Shown here one piece after another: positions 1 to 10,214 of a stretch of 36,339 nucleotides of DNA; the first letter of the stretch is position 1, and the number at the start of each line of letters is the position of its first letter. The stretch is from Prochloron didemni P4-Papua_New_Guinea (GTDB lineage Bacteria; Cyanobacteriota; Cyanobacteriia; Cyanobacteriales; Prochloraceae): positions 1 to 36,339 of the forward strand of contig JH611140.1 of NCBI GenBank assembly GCA_000252485.1. The letters run 5' to 3'. The translations under genes and the position numbers were made by a program. The notes beneath the pieces were generated by a model. It did not search any database, had not been told where the DNA came from, and worked only from the letters and a program-made list of their open reading frames with translations.

Positions 1-1
1 G

Positions 2-223
2 CTGGTAATACCATACCTTATCTCTAATGGGACGGTAGATGAGGTACGGCCAAACTTTAGCAACTTGTATACTGCTTTCGAGGGGATAAACTCTGACAGA
101 AAGGAGCATGTAAGACTGTTGAGCAAGAATACTTTGGGATTTGAGGACTTACCTGGTGGTGGCGATAACGACTTCAACGATCTTGTCTTTCAACTTAATA
201 CTGTTGATATCAATATTATCTGA
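2..223 (+). CDS. C-terminal fragment of a DUF4114-type protein (5' end outside window)
   Basis: Frame 2 reads LVIPYLISNGTVDEVRPNFSNLYTAFEGINSDRKEHVRLLSKNTLGFEDLPGGGDNDFNDLVFQLNTVDINII*; the GFEDLPGGGDNDFNDLVF signature is typical of DUF4114. Confidence 0.7.
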   Translation: MVIPYLISNGTVDEVRPNFSNLYTAFEGINSDRKEHVRLLSKNTLGFEDLPGGGDNDFNDLVFQLNTVDINII

Positions 224-242
224 TGTTTGCGATTAACCTCAA

Positions 243-313
243 TAGACATCTCCAAAAACTAGGGGTGCAATCTTGATATACAAAGGTTTCAGAACTTTTT
301 CTGGAGATGTCTA
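243..313. repeat. Small MITE-like element with terminal inverted repeats TAGACATCTCC / GGAGATGTCTA
   Basis: Ends are reverse complements; a homologous inverted copy is at 19091-19158. Confidence 0.6.
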
Positions 314-549
314 ATAGTTATATAGCTCCTGAGGTCGAATTCAAAATTCAAAATTCAAAATTCAAAATGAAGAATTGACGAATGTCTCCGCAAAAAATGG
401 CAGAAACTATACTCGCCTTATCCCTCTTGCTTTTTAGCTTGTTGTCAATTTTCAGATTCGGTCGAGTTACCTTGTTATATCATGTCCGTTATAGAGTTGG
501 TTGAATAGACATCTCCAAAAACTATTAATTATCAATTATCAATTATCTA

Positions 550-2040
550 TCAACCCAATAACTGATATTTATCCTGCAAGAATAATATTTTACTTCTTGC
601 CTCATCTGAATTTTCTGCTAACTCAGCAAACTCTATCAAGCGCTTTAATTCTCGTTTCAACAAATGTCTTTCTACTTCCCAAGTGTGACGATCTAATTCA
701 GGGGGGATGACAATGGTATCGAATAATGTAGCTCTTTCTTTCCCAGGATAAGGACGCAAGATTCGACCTCGACGCTGAATGAATTGACGGGGATTACCGG
801 TACTGGCGAGAATAACAGCATGCTTAATCGCAGGAATATCCACCCCTTCATCTAAACAGCGAATGGAGACAATTCCCTGCAATTCTCCACTTTCAAATTG
901 TTGGCGAATGGCTTCTCTTTCTTGAAGAGATGTGGTGGCAGTATAAGTATTGACTCGATAGCCTAATTCTGCTCCTAAAATACGAGTTACTGCTGCCAGT
1001 TGTCTGCTATAAACAGAATTGTTTTCTACATTGCCATCGCCGCAATAGAAGAGAGTGTGGGTGGTATGCAGTCTATCTTGCATTAATTTCCGCAAAGCTA
1101 CTAACTTATTAGCAGCAGCACCAATTAAACGCGATCGCTGCATTAATAAAGAGGTTAAAGTATCATTGTATTCTGACTCTTCCCGTTGATTCAAAGCCCA
1201 ACCGATACGCTTGGTTAATCTCCCATAAGCCAGACTTTCTGCTTGAGTCAAATTTACTAAAATAGGATTGTATACATAAGGAACTAACGCTCCTTGTTTA
1301 ATGGCATCGGCAAGAGTAAACTCTGGTTGGAGAACGGAGCCAAAATAATTAAAGATACAATCGGTTCCTTCTTCATCAAAGTATCGTTCTGGAGTAGCGG
1401 AAAGAGCGAGACGCAAGCCAATATTGCGAGGTAAACTTTCTTCTAAACGGGGAGAACCAAGGTTATGGGCTTCATCCCCCACAATTAAAGTTTTCGAGGG
1501 AAAAAATTTGATTTCCGATTGAAAACTTTCCCCAATTAAACTAGAATTAGTGGTAATGACTGTAAGAAAAGATTCATTGCCAGCCCGGAGATTGTAAAGT
1601 TGCCGAGAAAGTTCGCTTTGCCAAGAATGAACGCTTTCAAAAGCCAAAATAGGTTGAAGATTAAATTTTTCGCATTCTCTTGCCCATTGAGCCACTAAAT
1701 GACGGTAGGGGCAAACAACCAACAGCATTTGCAAGCCAATTTTTTGGTACAGTTCCACCGCGATCGCCAAAGCAGCAATAGTCTTACCGCTTCCCGTTGC
1801 CATCTTGAGAGTACCTCGTCCTTTGTTGCGAAACCAACTTACGATTGCTTTCTGTTGATAGTCCCGCAGTTGAATTGAGGGGGGAATTCTGGGACATCCC
1901 GGTGGTAAAGACTGATAAGCAGTCCTTGGTTCTGCAACTTTATACCCAGCAGCTAACTTTTCCCAGTCTATGGAAGATGGGGAAGAGTAAGTCTTAGTTT
2001 TGTGCTTGATAGTAACATATTTCATCCAGCTTCTAACCAA
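550..2040 (-). CDS. SF2 DEAD/DEAH-box helicase, type III restriction Res/SSL2-like
   Basis: Walker A ATGSGKT, DEAH-like VGDEAH, SATPER, and C-terminal QFIQRRGRILRP motifs. Confidence 0.85.
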   Translation of the reverse strand: MVRSWMKYVTIKHKTKTYSSPSSIDWEKLAAGYKVAEPRTAYQSLPPGCPRIPPSIQLRDYQQKAIVSWFRNKGRGTLKMATGSGKTIAALAIAVELYQKIGLQMLLVVCPYRHLVAQWARECEKFNLQPILAFESVHSWQSELSRQLYNLRAGNESFLTVITTNSSLIGESFQSEIKFFPSKTLIVGDEAHNLGSPRLEESLPRNIGLRLALSATPERYFDEEGTDCIFNYFGSVLQPEFTLADAIKQGALVPYVYNPILVNLTQAESLAYGRLTKRIGWALNQREESEYNDTLTSLLMQRSRLIGAAANKLVALRKLMQDRLHTTHTLFYCGDGNVENNSVYSRQLAAVTRILGAELGYRVNTYTATTSLQEREAIRQQFESGELQGIVSIRCLDEGVDIPAIKHAVILASTGNPRQFIQRRGRILRPYPGKERATLFDTIVIPPELDRHTWEVERHLLKRELKRLIEFAELAENSDEARSKILFLQDKYQLLG

Positions 2041-2117
2041 TAAAAATTTATTCCTCTAAGAATCAGGGACGCGATCGCCTTGTGGCTGATTCACAGTCAA
2101 TGTACTTTGTTAGCTCT

Positions 2118-2153
2118 AATGGAGCTGGTTTTTAATTATCCACCAGCTCCATT
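2118..2153 (+). promoter_or_regulatory. 12-bp perfect stem-loop in the region between the helicase and rpmG
   Basis: AATGGAGCTGGT (2118-2129) and ACCAGCTCCATT (2142-2153), 12-nt loop. Confidence 0.5.
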
Positions 2154-2225
2154 CTTGTCAAAAGGTCGCCTAATGAGAGATAATGAAAAATTGCGTGTAA
2201 ATTCAACCAGGAGCAGAACAGAGCT

Positions 2226-2420
2226 ATGGCCAGCAAAAAAGGCGTTCGCCTAGTAATTACCCTCGAATGTACCGAATGTCGCTCTAATACTAACAAGCGA
2301 TCGCGTGGTGTTTCCCGCTATACTACCACCAAAAATCGTCGTAACACTACTGGTAGACTGGAACTGAAAAAATTCTGCACCCACTGCAATAAGCACACAG
2401 ATCACAAGGAAATCAAATAG
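2226..2420 (+). CDS. rpmG: 50S ribosomal protein L33
   Basis: [21 protein letters not shown]...[21 protein letters not shown], typical L33 with CxxC pairs. Confidence 0.96.
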   Translation: MASKKGVRLVITLECTECRSNTNKRSRGVSRYTTTKNRRNTTGRLELKKFCTHCNKHTDHKEIK

Positions 2421-2469
2421 GCTCAATGCACAAGTAAAAATATTTGTCAAGAAAAAAAGAGAGGAAATT

Positions 2470-2685
2470 ATGTCTTATTATCGCAAACGCCTTTCCCCCA
2501 TTAAACCCAGTGAACCGATTGACTACAAAGATCTGGACCTGTTGCGCAAATTTATTACGGAACGGGGAAAAATTCTGCCCCGGCGGATTACGGGTTTGAC
2601 CAACAAACAACAAAGAGACTTGACTACTGCAGTCAAAAGAGCCAGAATGCTGGCAATGTTGCCTTTTATCAACAAAGAAGGTTAA
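2470..2685 (+). CDS. rpsR: 30S ribosomal protein S18
   Basis: [63 protein letters not shown]. Confidence 0.96.
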   Translation: MSYYRKRLSPIKPSEPIDYKDLDLLRKFITERGKILPRRITGLTNKQQRDLTTAVKRARMLAMLPFINKEG

Positions 2686-2692
2686 AACGTTC

Positions 2693-2719
2693 CCCAGTAA
2701 ACCATCTGGGTTTACTGGG
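2693..2719 (+). promoter_or_regulatory. 11-bp perfect hairpin between rpsR and the RNase II gene
   Basis: CCCAGTAAACC - ATCTG - GGTTTACTGGG; no T-tract follows. Confidence 0.5.
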
Positions 2720-2775
2720 CGATCTGGGGAAAAATAAGATAACCTGTTAAAGGAAAATAAGCCCATGCAAAGCTG

Positions 2776-4797
2776 GTGGAAAAGGGAAAGCTGATCGAGT
2801 TTAGACTCCAAGGAAAACGTCTTCTTGCCGTTACCGAACGTCCAGAAGGAAAGAAAGATTGGATTGTAGTTGACCAATGGGGTCAATCTCATAAACTGCG
2901 ACCTCAGCGAGTAGAATATGAGATCGGGGGAGGACCATACGAACAGACCGATATCACTAGCTTTATCCAAGCAGTGGAACCCTATGTGGACCCAAGCAGC
3001 TTGGAAGTAGCTTGGGAACTATTAGAATCAGAGCAAGAGTGCGTCACCCCAGAGGAAATGGCCCAGCTCTTATTTTCCGATTCTAGTCCCCCTCTTTCCT
3101 ATGCAGCCCATAGCCTTCTGGCAGAAGATAAAATCTACTTTAAGAAAAAAGGTGATCGCTACGAACCTCGTTCTTCCAACCAAGTAGAGGAAATTAAACA
3201 TCAGCTGGAAGTACAGCAACAGCGGGAACAGGAAAAAACTGAGTTTCTAACTAAGATAGATCGGGCATTGGCAGGAGAACCAGTGCCATGGGAAACGGCA
3301 GATCGCACTCGTCTGGAAGCCTTGGAAAAGTTCGTCCTCTACCCAGAGCAAGCCAATCGCTCCGCTCAAGATATTTTGGCACTTTTAGGACGCTCCAAAA
3401 TACCGCAAGCGGCGAGGCTATTGCTGATAGACTTAGGCTGGTGGAGCAAACACGAAAATCTGTTTTTGCGCCGCAGTTCCTATCCCGTAAATATTCTGCA
3501 AAAGGTCCTTGATGTGGCGCAATCTTATCTCGACTCTCCTCCCACCGACCCAGATGGCGATCGCCTGGATCTGACTCACCTTAAAGTCTATACCATTGAT
3601 GATGAGACTACTGAAGAGATAGATGATGGCTTGAGCATTGAATACCTTGGGGAAGGGGAAGCACCTCGACTGTGGATTCATATTGCCGATCCCACTCGCT
3701 TGGTTTCTCCAGGAGACGAACTGGACATGTTCGCCCGCCGCCGCAGTACTAGCTTGTATTTGCCCACTGGGACTATTTCTATGTTTCCCCTGGAACTGGC
3801 TACCGGACCTATGAGTTTGGTACAGGGTGAAGTTTGTTGCGCTCTTAGTTTTGGCGTTATTTTAGATGATTCTGGAGCGATCCAGGAATACCGCATCCAT
3901 CCCACTTTAATCAAACCCACTTATCGTCTGACCTATGATGATGTGGATGAGATGCTCCATTTGGATATTAAAGCCGAACCGGAGATTGCTAAATTAGCTG
4001 CTTTAGCTCAACGACGGCAACAATGGCGTAGTAATTGCGGATCTATTAATATCCATATGCCGGAGTCTTCCATTAAAGTTAAATCCGATGAAGAAATTGT
4101 GATCGAGTTGCTTCACAACTCTATTTCTCGGCAAATAGTAGCGGAAATGATGATTTTGGCTGGAGAAGTTGGGGGAATATACGGAAGAGAACATAAGATT
4201 CCAGTACCTTTTAGGGGGCAGCCTCAACCAGAACTGCCTTCAGATGAAGAACTGTTGCAGTTACCGGCAGGTCCAGTGCGTTTCTGCGCTTTGCGTCGCT
4301 GCATGCCTCGCAGCGAAATAAGCATTACCCCAGCTCGTCATGCAAGTCTGGGGATAGATAACTATACCCAGGTAACTTCTCCTATTCGTCGCTATACTGA
4401 TTTACTGGCTCACTTTCAGCTGAAAGCCCATTTACGAGGAGAATCTTTACCATTTTCAGCAGAACAAATGCAAGAAATTCTCTATACCATCTCCATGTCT
4501 TCTCAGGAAGCTAGTTTGGTAGAGCGCCAAACTAATCGTTATTGGGCTTTAGAATATCTCAGACGCAATGCCGATTGTGTTTGGCAAGTGCTGGTATTGC
4601 GCTGGCTGAGGGAAGATGATAATTTGGGCTTGATTTTGTTAGAAGATTTGGGCTTGGAATTGCCACATCGTTTTGAAAGAACTGTATCTCTGGGCGATCG
4701 CCTGGAAGTGCAGGTCAGTCGCGCCGATCCTCATCGGGATGAAATTCGCTTCCGGGAAATGCTTGAAAGTTCTGACAATCAAGCTGCTGCTAGTTAG
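2776..4797 (+). CDS. RNase II/RNR-family 3'-5' exoribonuclease (GTG start)
   Basis: TIDDETTEEIDDGLSIEYL catalytic Asp region, YTQVTSPIRRYTDLLAHFQL RNB signature; downstream of rpsR. Confidence 0.9.
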   Translation: MEKGKLIEFRLQGKRLLAVTERPEGKKDWIVVDQWGQSHKLRPQRVEYEIGGGPYEQTDITSFIQAVEPYVDPSSLEVAWELLESEQECVTPEEMAQLLFSDSSPPLSYAAHSLLAEDKIYFKKKGDRYEPRSSNQVEEIKHQLEVQQQREQEKTEFLTKIDRALAGEPVPWETADRTRLEALEKFVLYPEQANRSAQDILALLGRSKIPQAARLLLIDLGWWSKHENLFLRRSSYPVNILQKVLDVAQSYLDSPPTDPDGDRLDLTHLKVYTIDDETTEEIDDGLSIEYLGEGEAPRLWIHIADPTRLVSPGDELDMFARRRSTSLYLPTGTISMFPLELATGPMSLVQGEVCCALSFGVILDDSGAIQEYRIHPTLIKPTYRLTYDDVDEMLHLDIKAEPEIAKLAALAQRRQQWRSNCGSINIHMPESSIKVKSDEEIVIELLHNSISRQIVAEMMILAGEVGGIYGREHKIPVPFRGQPQPELPSDEELLQLPAGPVRFCALRRCMPRSEISITPARHASLGIDNYTQVTSPIRRYTDLLAHFQLKAHLRGESLPFSAEQMQEILYTISMSSQEASLVERQTNRYWALEYLRRNADCVWQVLVLRWLREDDNLGLILLEDLGLELPHRFERTVSLGDRLEVQVSRADPHRDEIRFREMLESSDNQAAAS

Positions 4798-4833
4798 AAC
4801 AATTAATAATTAACAATTAAAATACTCTGAGAA

Positions 4834-5208
4834 ATGTTTAAGCAGCAAAGCCCTTATCAAATTGTCTATTTGGAACACGAGCGTTGCCGTTTGTATGCAG
4901 AGGAGATCGAAGTAATTTCAGACCGTCAAATGTCATGGGTACGTCCTGTAGTGCTGGCAACTATACCAGAGCCCGGGGAAAGTACTCAAAAAGATAAGTT
5001 GGTAGATCTGCGCTTTACGGCGGATTTAATTTGGCCTGAGAGTTCATTCCAACCAGCTCTAGATACAGAAGTGATTGGTTTGTTAATGCAGCTAGAAGAC
5101 CTCTATACTCCGCCAGATAATCTCCAGAATGCTCGTCAAGAGCTAAGATGTTTTATAGACCGAGTTTGGCAATCTTGCCAGCTTCAACCTTCACTGACTG
5201 GGGATTAA
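4834..5208 (+). CDS. Conserved hypothetical protein (cyanobacterial type)
   Basis: Intact 124-aa ORF directly downstream of the RNase II gene. Confidence 0.6.
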   Translation: MFKQQSPYQIVYLEHERCRLYAEEIEVISDRQMSWVRPVVLATIPEPGESTQKDKLVDLRFTADLIWPESSFQPALDTEVIGLLMQLEDLYTPPDNLQNARQELRCFIDRVWQSCQLQPSLTGD

Positions 5209-5385
5209 ACGAATGCGGCCAGCATCCATTTCCTCCATGAGTAATTCCAGAGCCTCATAATCTACATCAGATATGTAACCCATACGGGTCAGCTCGTAGT
5301 TGATTCCATTTTCAATTTCAGGAGTCAACTGTCTGATATAAAGTGCTTTTTCTACTAATTGTCTGATAGCATGTGTGGTGTTCAC
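5191..5385 (-). CDS. Small hypothetical protein
   Basis: 64-aa ORF MNTTHAIRQLVEKALYIRQLTPEIENGINYELTRMGYISDVDYEALELLMEEMDAGRIRLIPSQ; plausible acidic composition; converges on the previous ORF. Confidence 0.6.
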   Translation of the reverse strand: MNTTHAIRQLVEKALYIRQLTPEIENGINYELTRMGYISDVDYEALELLMEEMDAGRIRLIPSQ

Positions 5386-5636
5386 GATTTTTCAAATACA
5401 TTAGCTAGGTATAATATGATTGACTTGTTATTGAAGATAACATAGATAGTTTTATCAATGAGTGATAGAAATCACTTTTGTGTGAACCTAGCATAGCCAT
5501 TGTCTGTGGCAGAAAAAACAAGATTTGGTAAAGTTTTATTCTCGGGGATGACAATTAGGCAACTGCTGAGTTATATTGGGGAGATAGATTCCTATATTTG
5601 CCACAGATATTTCTCTCAGAGAATGAGGAAGAGAAA

Positions 5637-5987
5637 ATGAAAAATTGTCATAAAATTGTCAAAATTGCTACATTAGAACCAGAAGGTCATGTTACAGCAG
5701 TTAATGCTAATGACTTTTTTGACCATCTCAAGCAGGTTATTAAAGCTGAAGAAAGCTCTATTCTTTTAGTAGATATGAAACAGGTAGAATTTGTGGATAG
5801 TCCAGGTTTGATGGCTCTAGTAAATGGATTCCGCTTTGCTCGCAGTTTGGGTAGACATTTAAGCCTTTGTTCTCTTGCTCCATCGGTAAAGATGGTATTG
5901 GAATTAACCCAGTTGGATAGAGTCTTTGAGATTTTTGATAACCGAGATGCCTTTGATGGTCATTACAACCTTGTATCGGTTCAGTAG
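5637..5987 (+). CDS. STAS-domain (anti-sigma factor antagonist-like) protein
   Basis: LLVDMKQVEFVDSPGLMALVNGFRFARSLGRHLSLCSL; ATG at 5637 follows a purine-rich GAGGAAGAG and is a better start than TTG at 5598. Confidence 0.8.
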   Translation: MKNCHKIVKIATLEPEGHVTAVNANDFFDHLKQVIKAEESSILLVDMKQVEFVDSPGLMALVNGFRFARSLGRHLSLCSLAPSVKMVLELTQLDRVFEIFDNRDAFDGHYNLVSVQ

Positions 5988-6091
5988 AATAAAGAAACTA
6001 AGTCGGTAATTAATCTCTCACCCTGATAAATTTTTGTAAATAAAGATATAAATTAGACTAAGATTGAGTCTCAGTAAAATAACTGGAGGGT

Positions 6092-8674
6092 TTGGCGGTG
6101 GGAGTGGCAATAGAGAGCATAATTACCCCAGATATACGGAAACCAGCCCGTTATCTTGGCAACGAATTAGGTGCAATCCACAAGTCTTGGTTAGAAGCAG
6201 AAGTGCGCTGGGTACTAAGTTACCCGGAAGTATATGAAGTAGGGGCATCTAATTTAGGACATATCATCCTCTACAATATCCTCAATGCCCAGCCAAGACA
6301 ACTCTGCGATCGCGCCTACTTGCCAGCACCAGATTTAGCAGCTAAACTCCGTTCAACCCAAACCTCTCTCTTCGCTTTGGAGTCTCGAAGGTATTTGCGG
6401 GACTTTGATATTGTGGGTTTCAGTCTTGCCTACGAGTTGGGAGCCACCAATATTTTGGAAATGCTGGATTTGGCTGGTATTCCCCTTACTTGGCAGGAAA
6501 GAGACAATGGGGATTATCCCCTTATTTTTGCTGGGGGACAAACTGCCACTTCTAACCCAGAACCATACGCGGATTTTTTGGATTTTGTTGCTTTGGGTGA
6601 CGGGGAAGAGTTACTACCGGAAATTGGCTTAGTAGTGGAAGAAGGAAAAGTTGGAGGTTTGAGTCGGCAAGAGTTACTGCTGGATCTGGCTCAAGTACCG
6701 GGAGTCTACGTACCGAGATTCTACCACATGCAGGAAGATGGTTCGGTTCGTCCCAATCGTCCTGATGTTCCCGACAGGATTCTACGACGGGTCGCTACTC
6801 CCATTCCCGCCTATTCTATCGGTTTAGTTCCCTATGTAGAAACAGTTCACGATCGCCTCACGGTAGAAATTCGTCGGGGCTGCACTCGGGGTTGTCGCTT
6901 CTGTCAACCGGGAATGCTCACCCGTCCCGCTCGGGATGTGGAACCGCAACAGGTGGTGGAGGCTATTGAACAGGGCATGTCGGCAACGGGATACAATGAA
7001 TTATCTCTTCTTTCTCTCAGTTGCTCCGACTACCTCGCCCTCCCAGCAGTAGGGATGGAAATTAGGAATAGGTTGCAACAAGAGAATATTTCCCTTTCTC
7101 TACCCAGTCAAAGGGTAGACCGGTTTGATGAAAATATTGCCAGAATTATTGGGGGAACCAGGACATCAGGACTAACCTTTGCACCTGAAGCAGGAACCCA
7201 GCGCCTGCGGGATGTAGTGAATAAAGGGCTGACTAATGAAGAACTGCTCCGAGGAATTAAGACAGCAGTAGAACAGGGTTGGAATAAAGTCAAACTTTAT
7301 TTTATGATTGGTTTGCCAGGAGAGACGGATGTAGATGTTATCGGCATTGTGGAGACAGTGCGCTGGTTGAGACGGGAGTGTCGCTTACCCAAGCGAAAAC
7401 GTTTAGACTTTACTCTTACTATTTCTAATTTTACCCCTAAGCCCCACACTCCTTTTCAATGGCATTCCGTGGCAACGGCAGAATTTAAACGGAAACAGGA
7501 ACTGTTGCGGGATGAATTTCGGGGTATGAAAGGGGTGAAGGTGAACTATACCGATGTCAGGATTTCCGCTATGGAAGACTTTGTGGGAAGAGGCGATCGC
7601 CGTTTAGCTTCCGTGGTGCGTCGTGCCTGGGAATTGGGAGCGGGGATGGATTCTTGGTGGGAGAATTTAGATCGGGCTTTTGCTGCTTGGGAAGGGGCAA
7701 TTTCCGAGGCCGGTTTGACCTGGAAGTACCGTCAAGTGGAAGCTGGGGAATGGAACGTGTTTACAGACAATTCATCAAAAGGAAATTTGCTAGACGCACC
7801 TTTACCTTGGGACCACTTAGATACGGGTATTGATAAAAATTGGCTCAAAGCAGATTTAGAGAGAGCCTTAGCCGCAGCAACCGTTCCCGACTGTGCTTTT
7901 GAAGGTTGCTCTCACTGCGGCGTTTGCGGTACGGATTTCGGTCATAATATTGTAGTTCCTCCCCCACCTATTCCCGAGTTTAAAGGCTACAAACAACCTT
8001 CTAAGGAAAAAGTACAGCGATTTCGGGTTTGGTTTGGGAAAAAGGGGGATATGGCTCTCACCAGTCATTTAGATTTAGTGCGCTTATTTGACCGAGCAGT
8101 ACGTCGTGGGAGTATACCCATTTCCTTTACCGGGGGATTTCATCCCGGTCCCCGCATTTCTATTGCTAACGCTCTATCTTTGGGAATGACTAGCAGTGGG
8201 GAAATTGTGGATTTTGAACTGACAGAAAGGATGGAGTTAGATGAGTTTCGCAGTAGGATATTCGCCCAGTTACCAGGGGATATTCCCCTTTATCACTTGG
8301 AAGAAGTGGAGTTGAAGACACCTGCCGCTACTCGTTTGTTAGAGAAAGCTGAGTATTGGTTGACTTTTGCAGTGGGAGAATCTGATGATTGGCAGGGATG
8401 GATTGATGGAGTTAATGGAAGTGAAGAAATTTGGTGGGAAAAGACTACTAAATCAGGCAAGAAGGAACAAATTAATTTGCGCGAACGCCTTTATTCTTTG
8501 ACTGTTAATTCTCAATCCAGCAATAGCAATGAAATTGTTTTGGCTTATATAGGCAGTTGCCGTAACGATGGAACCCTGTTACAACCAGAGCATGTAGTTT
8601 ATATGTTAGAGCAAATAGGGAAGCAGGAGTTGCAGTTATTAAAAGCTCATCGCCAAGAATTAATTTTGAGGTGA
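6092..8674 (+). CDS. B12-binding-type radical SAM protein fused to a DUF2344 domain (TIGR03960/TIGR03936-like)
   Basis: VEIRRGCTRGCRFCQPGMLTRPARDV (CxxxCxxC) and C-terminal RFRVWFGKKGDMALTSHLDLVRLFDRAVRR. Confidence 0.88.
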   Translation: MAVGVAIESIITPDIRKPARYLGNELGAIHKSWLEAEVRWVLSYPEVYEVGASNLGHIILYNILNAQPRQLCDRAYLPAPDLAAKLRSTQTSLFALESRRYLRDFDIVGFSLAYELGATNILEMLDLAGIPLTWQERDNGDYPLIFAGGQTATSNPEPYADFLDFVALGDGEELLPEIGLVVEEGKVGGLSRQELLLDLAQVPGVYVPRFYHMQEDGSVRPNRPDVPDRILRRVATPIPAYSIGLVPYVETVHDRLTVEIRRGCTRGCRFCQPGMLTRPARDVEPQQVVEAIEQGMSATGYNELSLLSLSCSDYLALPAVGMEIRNRLQQENISLSLPSQRVDRFDENIARIIGGTRTSGLTFAPEAGTQRLRDVVNKGLTNEELLRGIKTAVEQGWNKVKLYFMIGLPGETDVDVIGIVETVRWLRRECRLPKRKRLDFTLTISNFTPKPHTPFQWHSVATAEFKRKQELLRDEFRGMKGVKVNYTDVRISAMEDFVGRGDRRLASVVRRAWELGAGMDSWWENLDRAFAAWEGAISEAGLTWKYRQVEAGEWNVFTDNSSKGNLLDAPLPWDHLDTGIDKNWLKADLERALAAATVPDCAFEGCSHCGVCGTDFGHNIVVPPPPIPEFKGYKQPSKEKVQRFRVWFGKKGDMALTSHLDLVRLFDRAVRRGSIPISFTGGFHPGPRISIANALSLGMTSSGEIVDFELTERMELDEFRSRIFAQLPGDIPLYHLEEVELKTPAATRLLEKAEYWLTFAVGESDDWQGWIDGVNGSEEIWWEKTTKSGKKEQINLRERLYSLTVNSQSSNSNEIVLAYIGSCRNDGTLLQPEHVVYMLEQIGKQELQLLKAHRQELILR

Positions 8675-8791
8675 GACCCGTTGTGTCGTCAAAACTCCCT
8701 ATTCCCTCTTCTCCTCTTTCCTTTTCAATAAAACTATATCGATAGAGTAAATAAACCATAGATAACTTGACTCAAAGAACTATCCAGTTGT

Positions 8792-8996
8792 TATATCAAA
8801 TCTAAAAATGGTTGCTACAAATACAGTAGTGTTCTAGTGGATTGGATTTCAGCACTGTATCCGGGTTTCTCTTATTATTTTAAGGATTAATGCTAAAATT
8901 TTGGAAAGAAACCCGGTTTCTCAACCCACGGGATAACCTCAATTTAGACTACCATAGTATAAAATATTTGTAGCAAATATTTTTGTATTTCATATT
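8792..8996. repeat. MITE-like element, family A (TIR ~TATATCAAATCTGAAAATGTTTGCTACAAAT)
   Basis: Left tatatcaaatctaaaaatggttgctacaaat, right atttgtagcaaatatttttgtatttcatatta; interior homologous in inverted orientation to 33132-33327. Confidence 0.75.
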
Positions 8997-9457
8997 ACCA
9001 AATGGATACAGCGTTTGACAACAGCATTTATTGGGCTGTTTAGAATAGATCGGCATATTAGCTCAATGCTGTGTTTCGTATTTTTTCGGACCAAGCGGGG
9101 TATTGACGTATAAAAGCGATCACATATTGGAGCATCTGATTCTCTCAAATTTCTTGAACCTAGATGCAGCAATAAATCCAGCTCTTCGGCAGAGGCTAGT
9201 CGAGCGGAGTGTTGTTAAGTTTTATTAAGCGTGCCAAACCCTTATTTGATAAGGCGTTCGAGTTAGATTCCCCCTGGTGACAGCTTGGCCAGGTTTCCCC
9301 CTCATAGCTTCTAAAATGATCTTGGTGAGAAATGCGGGCTAGAATATAATATAAATATCTACATTCCTAAGTTTGGTCTAAGATGAATGTATTCCAGCCA
9401 ATATTGTGTCGCTCAAGCAGACCATCTAAATTGATATTCTATTAGAAAAGAGATAAA

Positions 9458-9991
9458 ATGCTAGACTACGCTTCAAAAAAAACAATATTTTTAACTCTAA
9501 TCTTTTTCTTTAAATTTTCTTTACTGGGATGCTCCCCTCAACTCAACAATGAACCTAATCTTGGTGGAAAGACAAGCGATAATGTTACTAAATCTTACGA
9601 AGAATTAAAAGATGATTACAGTGACTTAATAAATAAGATTGCTGATGTCAACAAAGTTCTTAATAATCTATCCTGTAAAGCTAAGGAAGGAACCTCTTTT
9701 TTGGGGGAGAAAGCAAAACCCATAATAGAGAAAGGTTTTAACAAGTCAATCGAAGTTGTTCAAAATTATATTCCTAACACATGGAAGGATAATTCTCAAG
9801 AATTTATAAATGTATCAGAAATAATTTATAAAGAACTAAAAATAAATCTTAGATATTTACCTCCTAACGATCTACCATCAGTTGATATAACAAATCCTGG
9901 TACAATAAAAACAAGATATATAACGCTAAAAGAGTTTCCCGGCGGTGGGAAAATAGTTATAGATATTCCTTGTGACCAGAACCTCAAGTAA
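9458..9991 (+). CDS. Putative lipoprotein of unknown function
   Basis: N-terminal hydrophobic segment followed by lipobox-like SLLGC, then a polar 150-aa region. Confidence 0.55.
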   Translation: MLDYASKKTIFLTLIFFFKFSLLGCSPQLNNEPNLGGKTSDNVTKSYEELKDDYSDLINKIADVNKVLNNLSCKAKEGTSFLGEKAKPIIEKGFNKSIEVVQNYIPNTWKDNSQEFINVSEIIYKELKINLRYLPPNDLPSVDITNPGTIKTRYITLKEFPGGGKIVIDIPCDQNLK

Positions 9992-10214
9992 AACCCCTCT
10001 TCAGCTCCTACTATCCCAATCATCAAAAACGGATCCACTTTTGATTTTTTTTCAATTAATTAGGGGTTGCTTACGAAAAGCTGTTTATAAAGGTTCGATA
10101 TAACAGGACATGATATCAATCCTCTATTTCCCTTGCTATTGCTAGAGACTGAGAGTAGTATTCGATCGCTTTTTGAGGTTGTCTTAGGTATAAGATATGG
10201 TTTACTATTGAATA

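Noticed and set aside
5191-5208. Unusual convergent overlap of 18 bp
   Set aside because: Short 3' overlaps are common in compact bacterial genomes.
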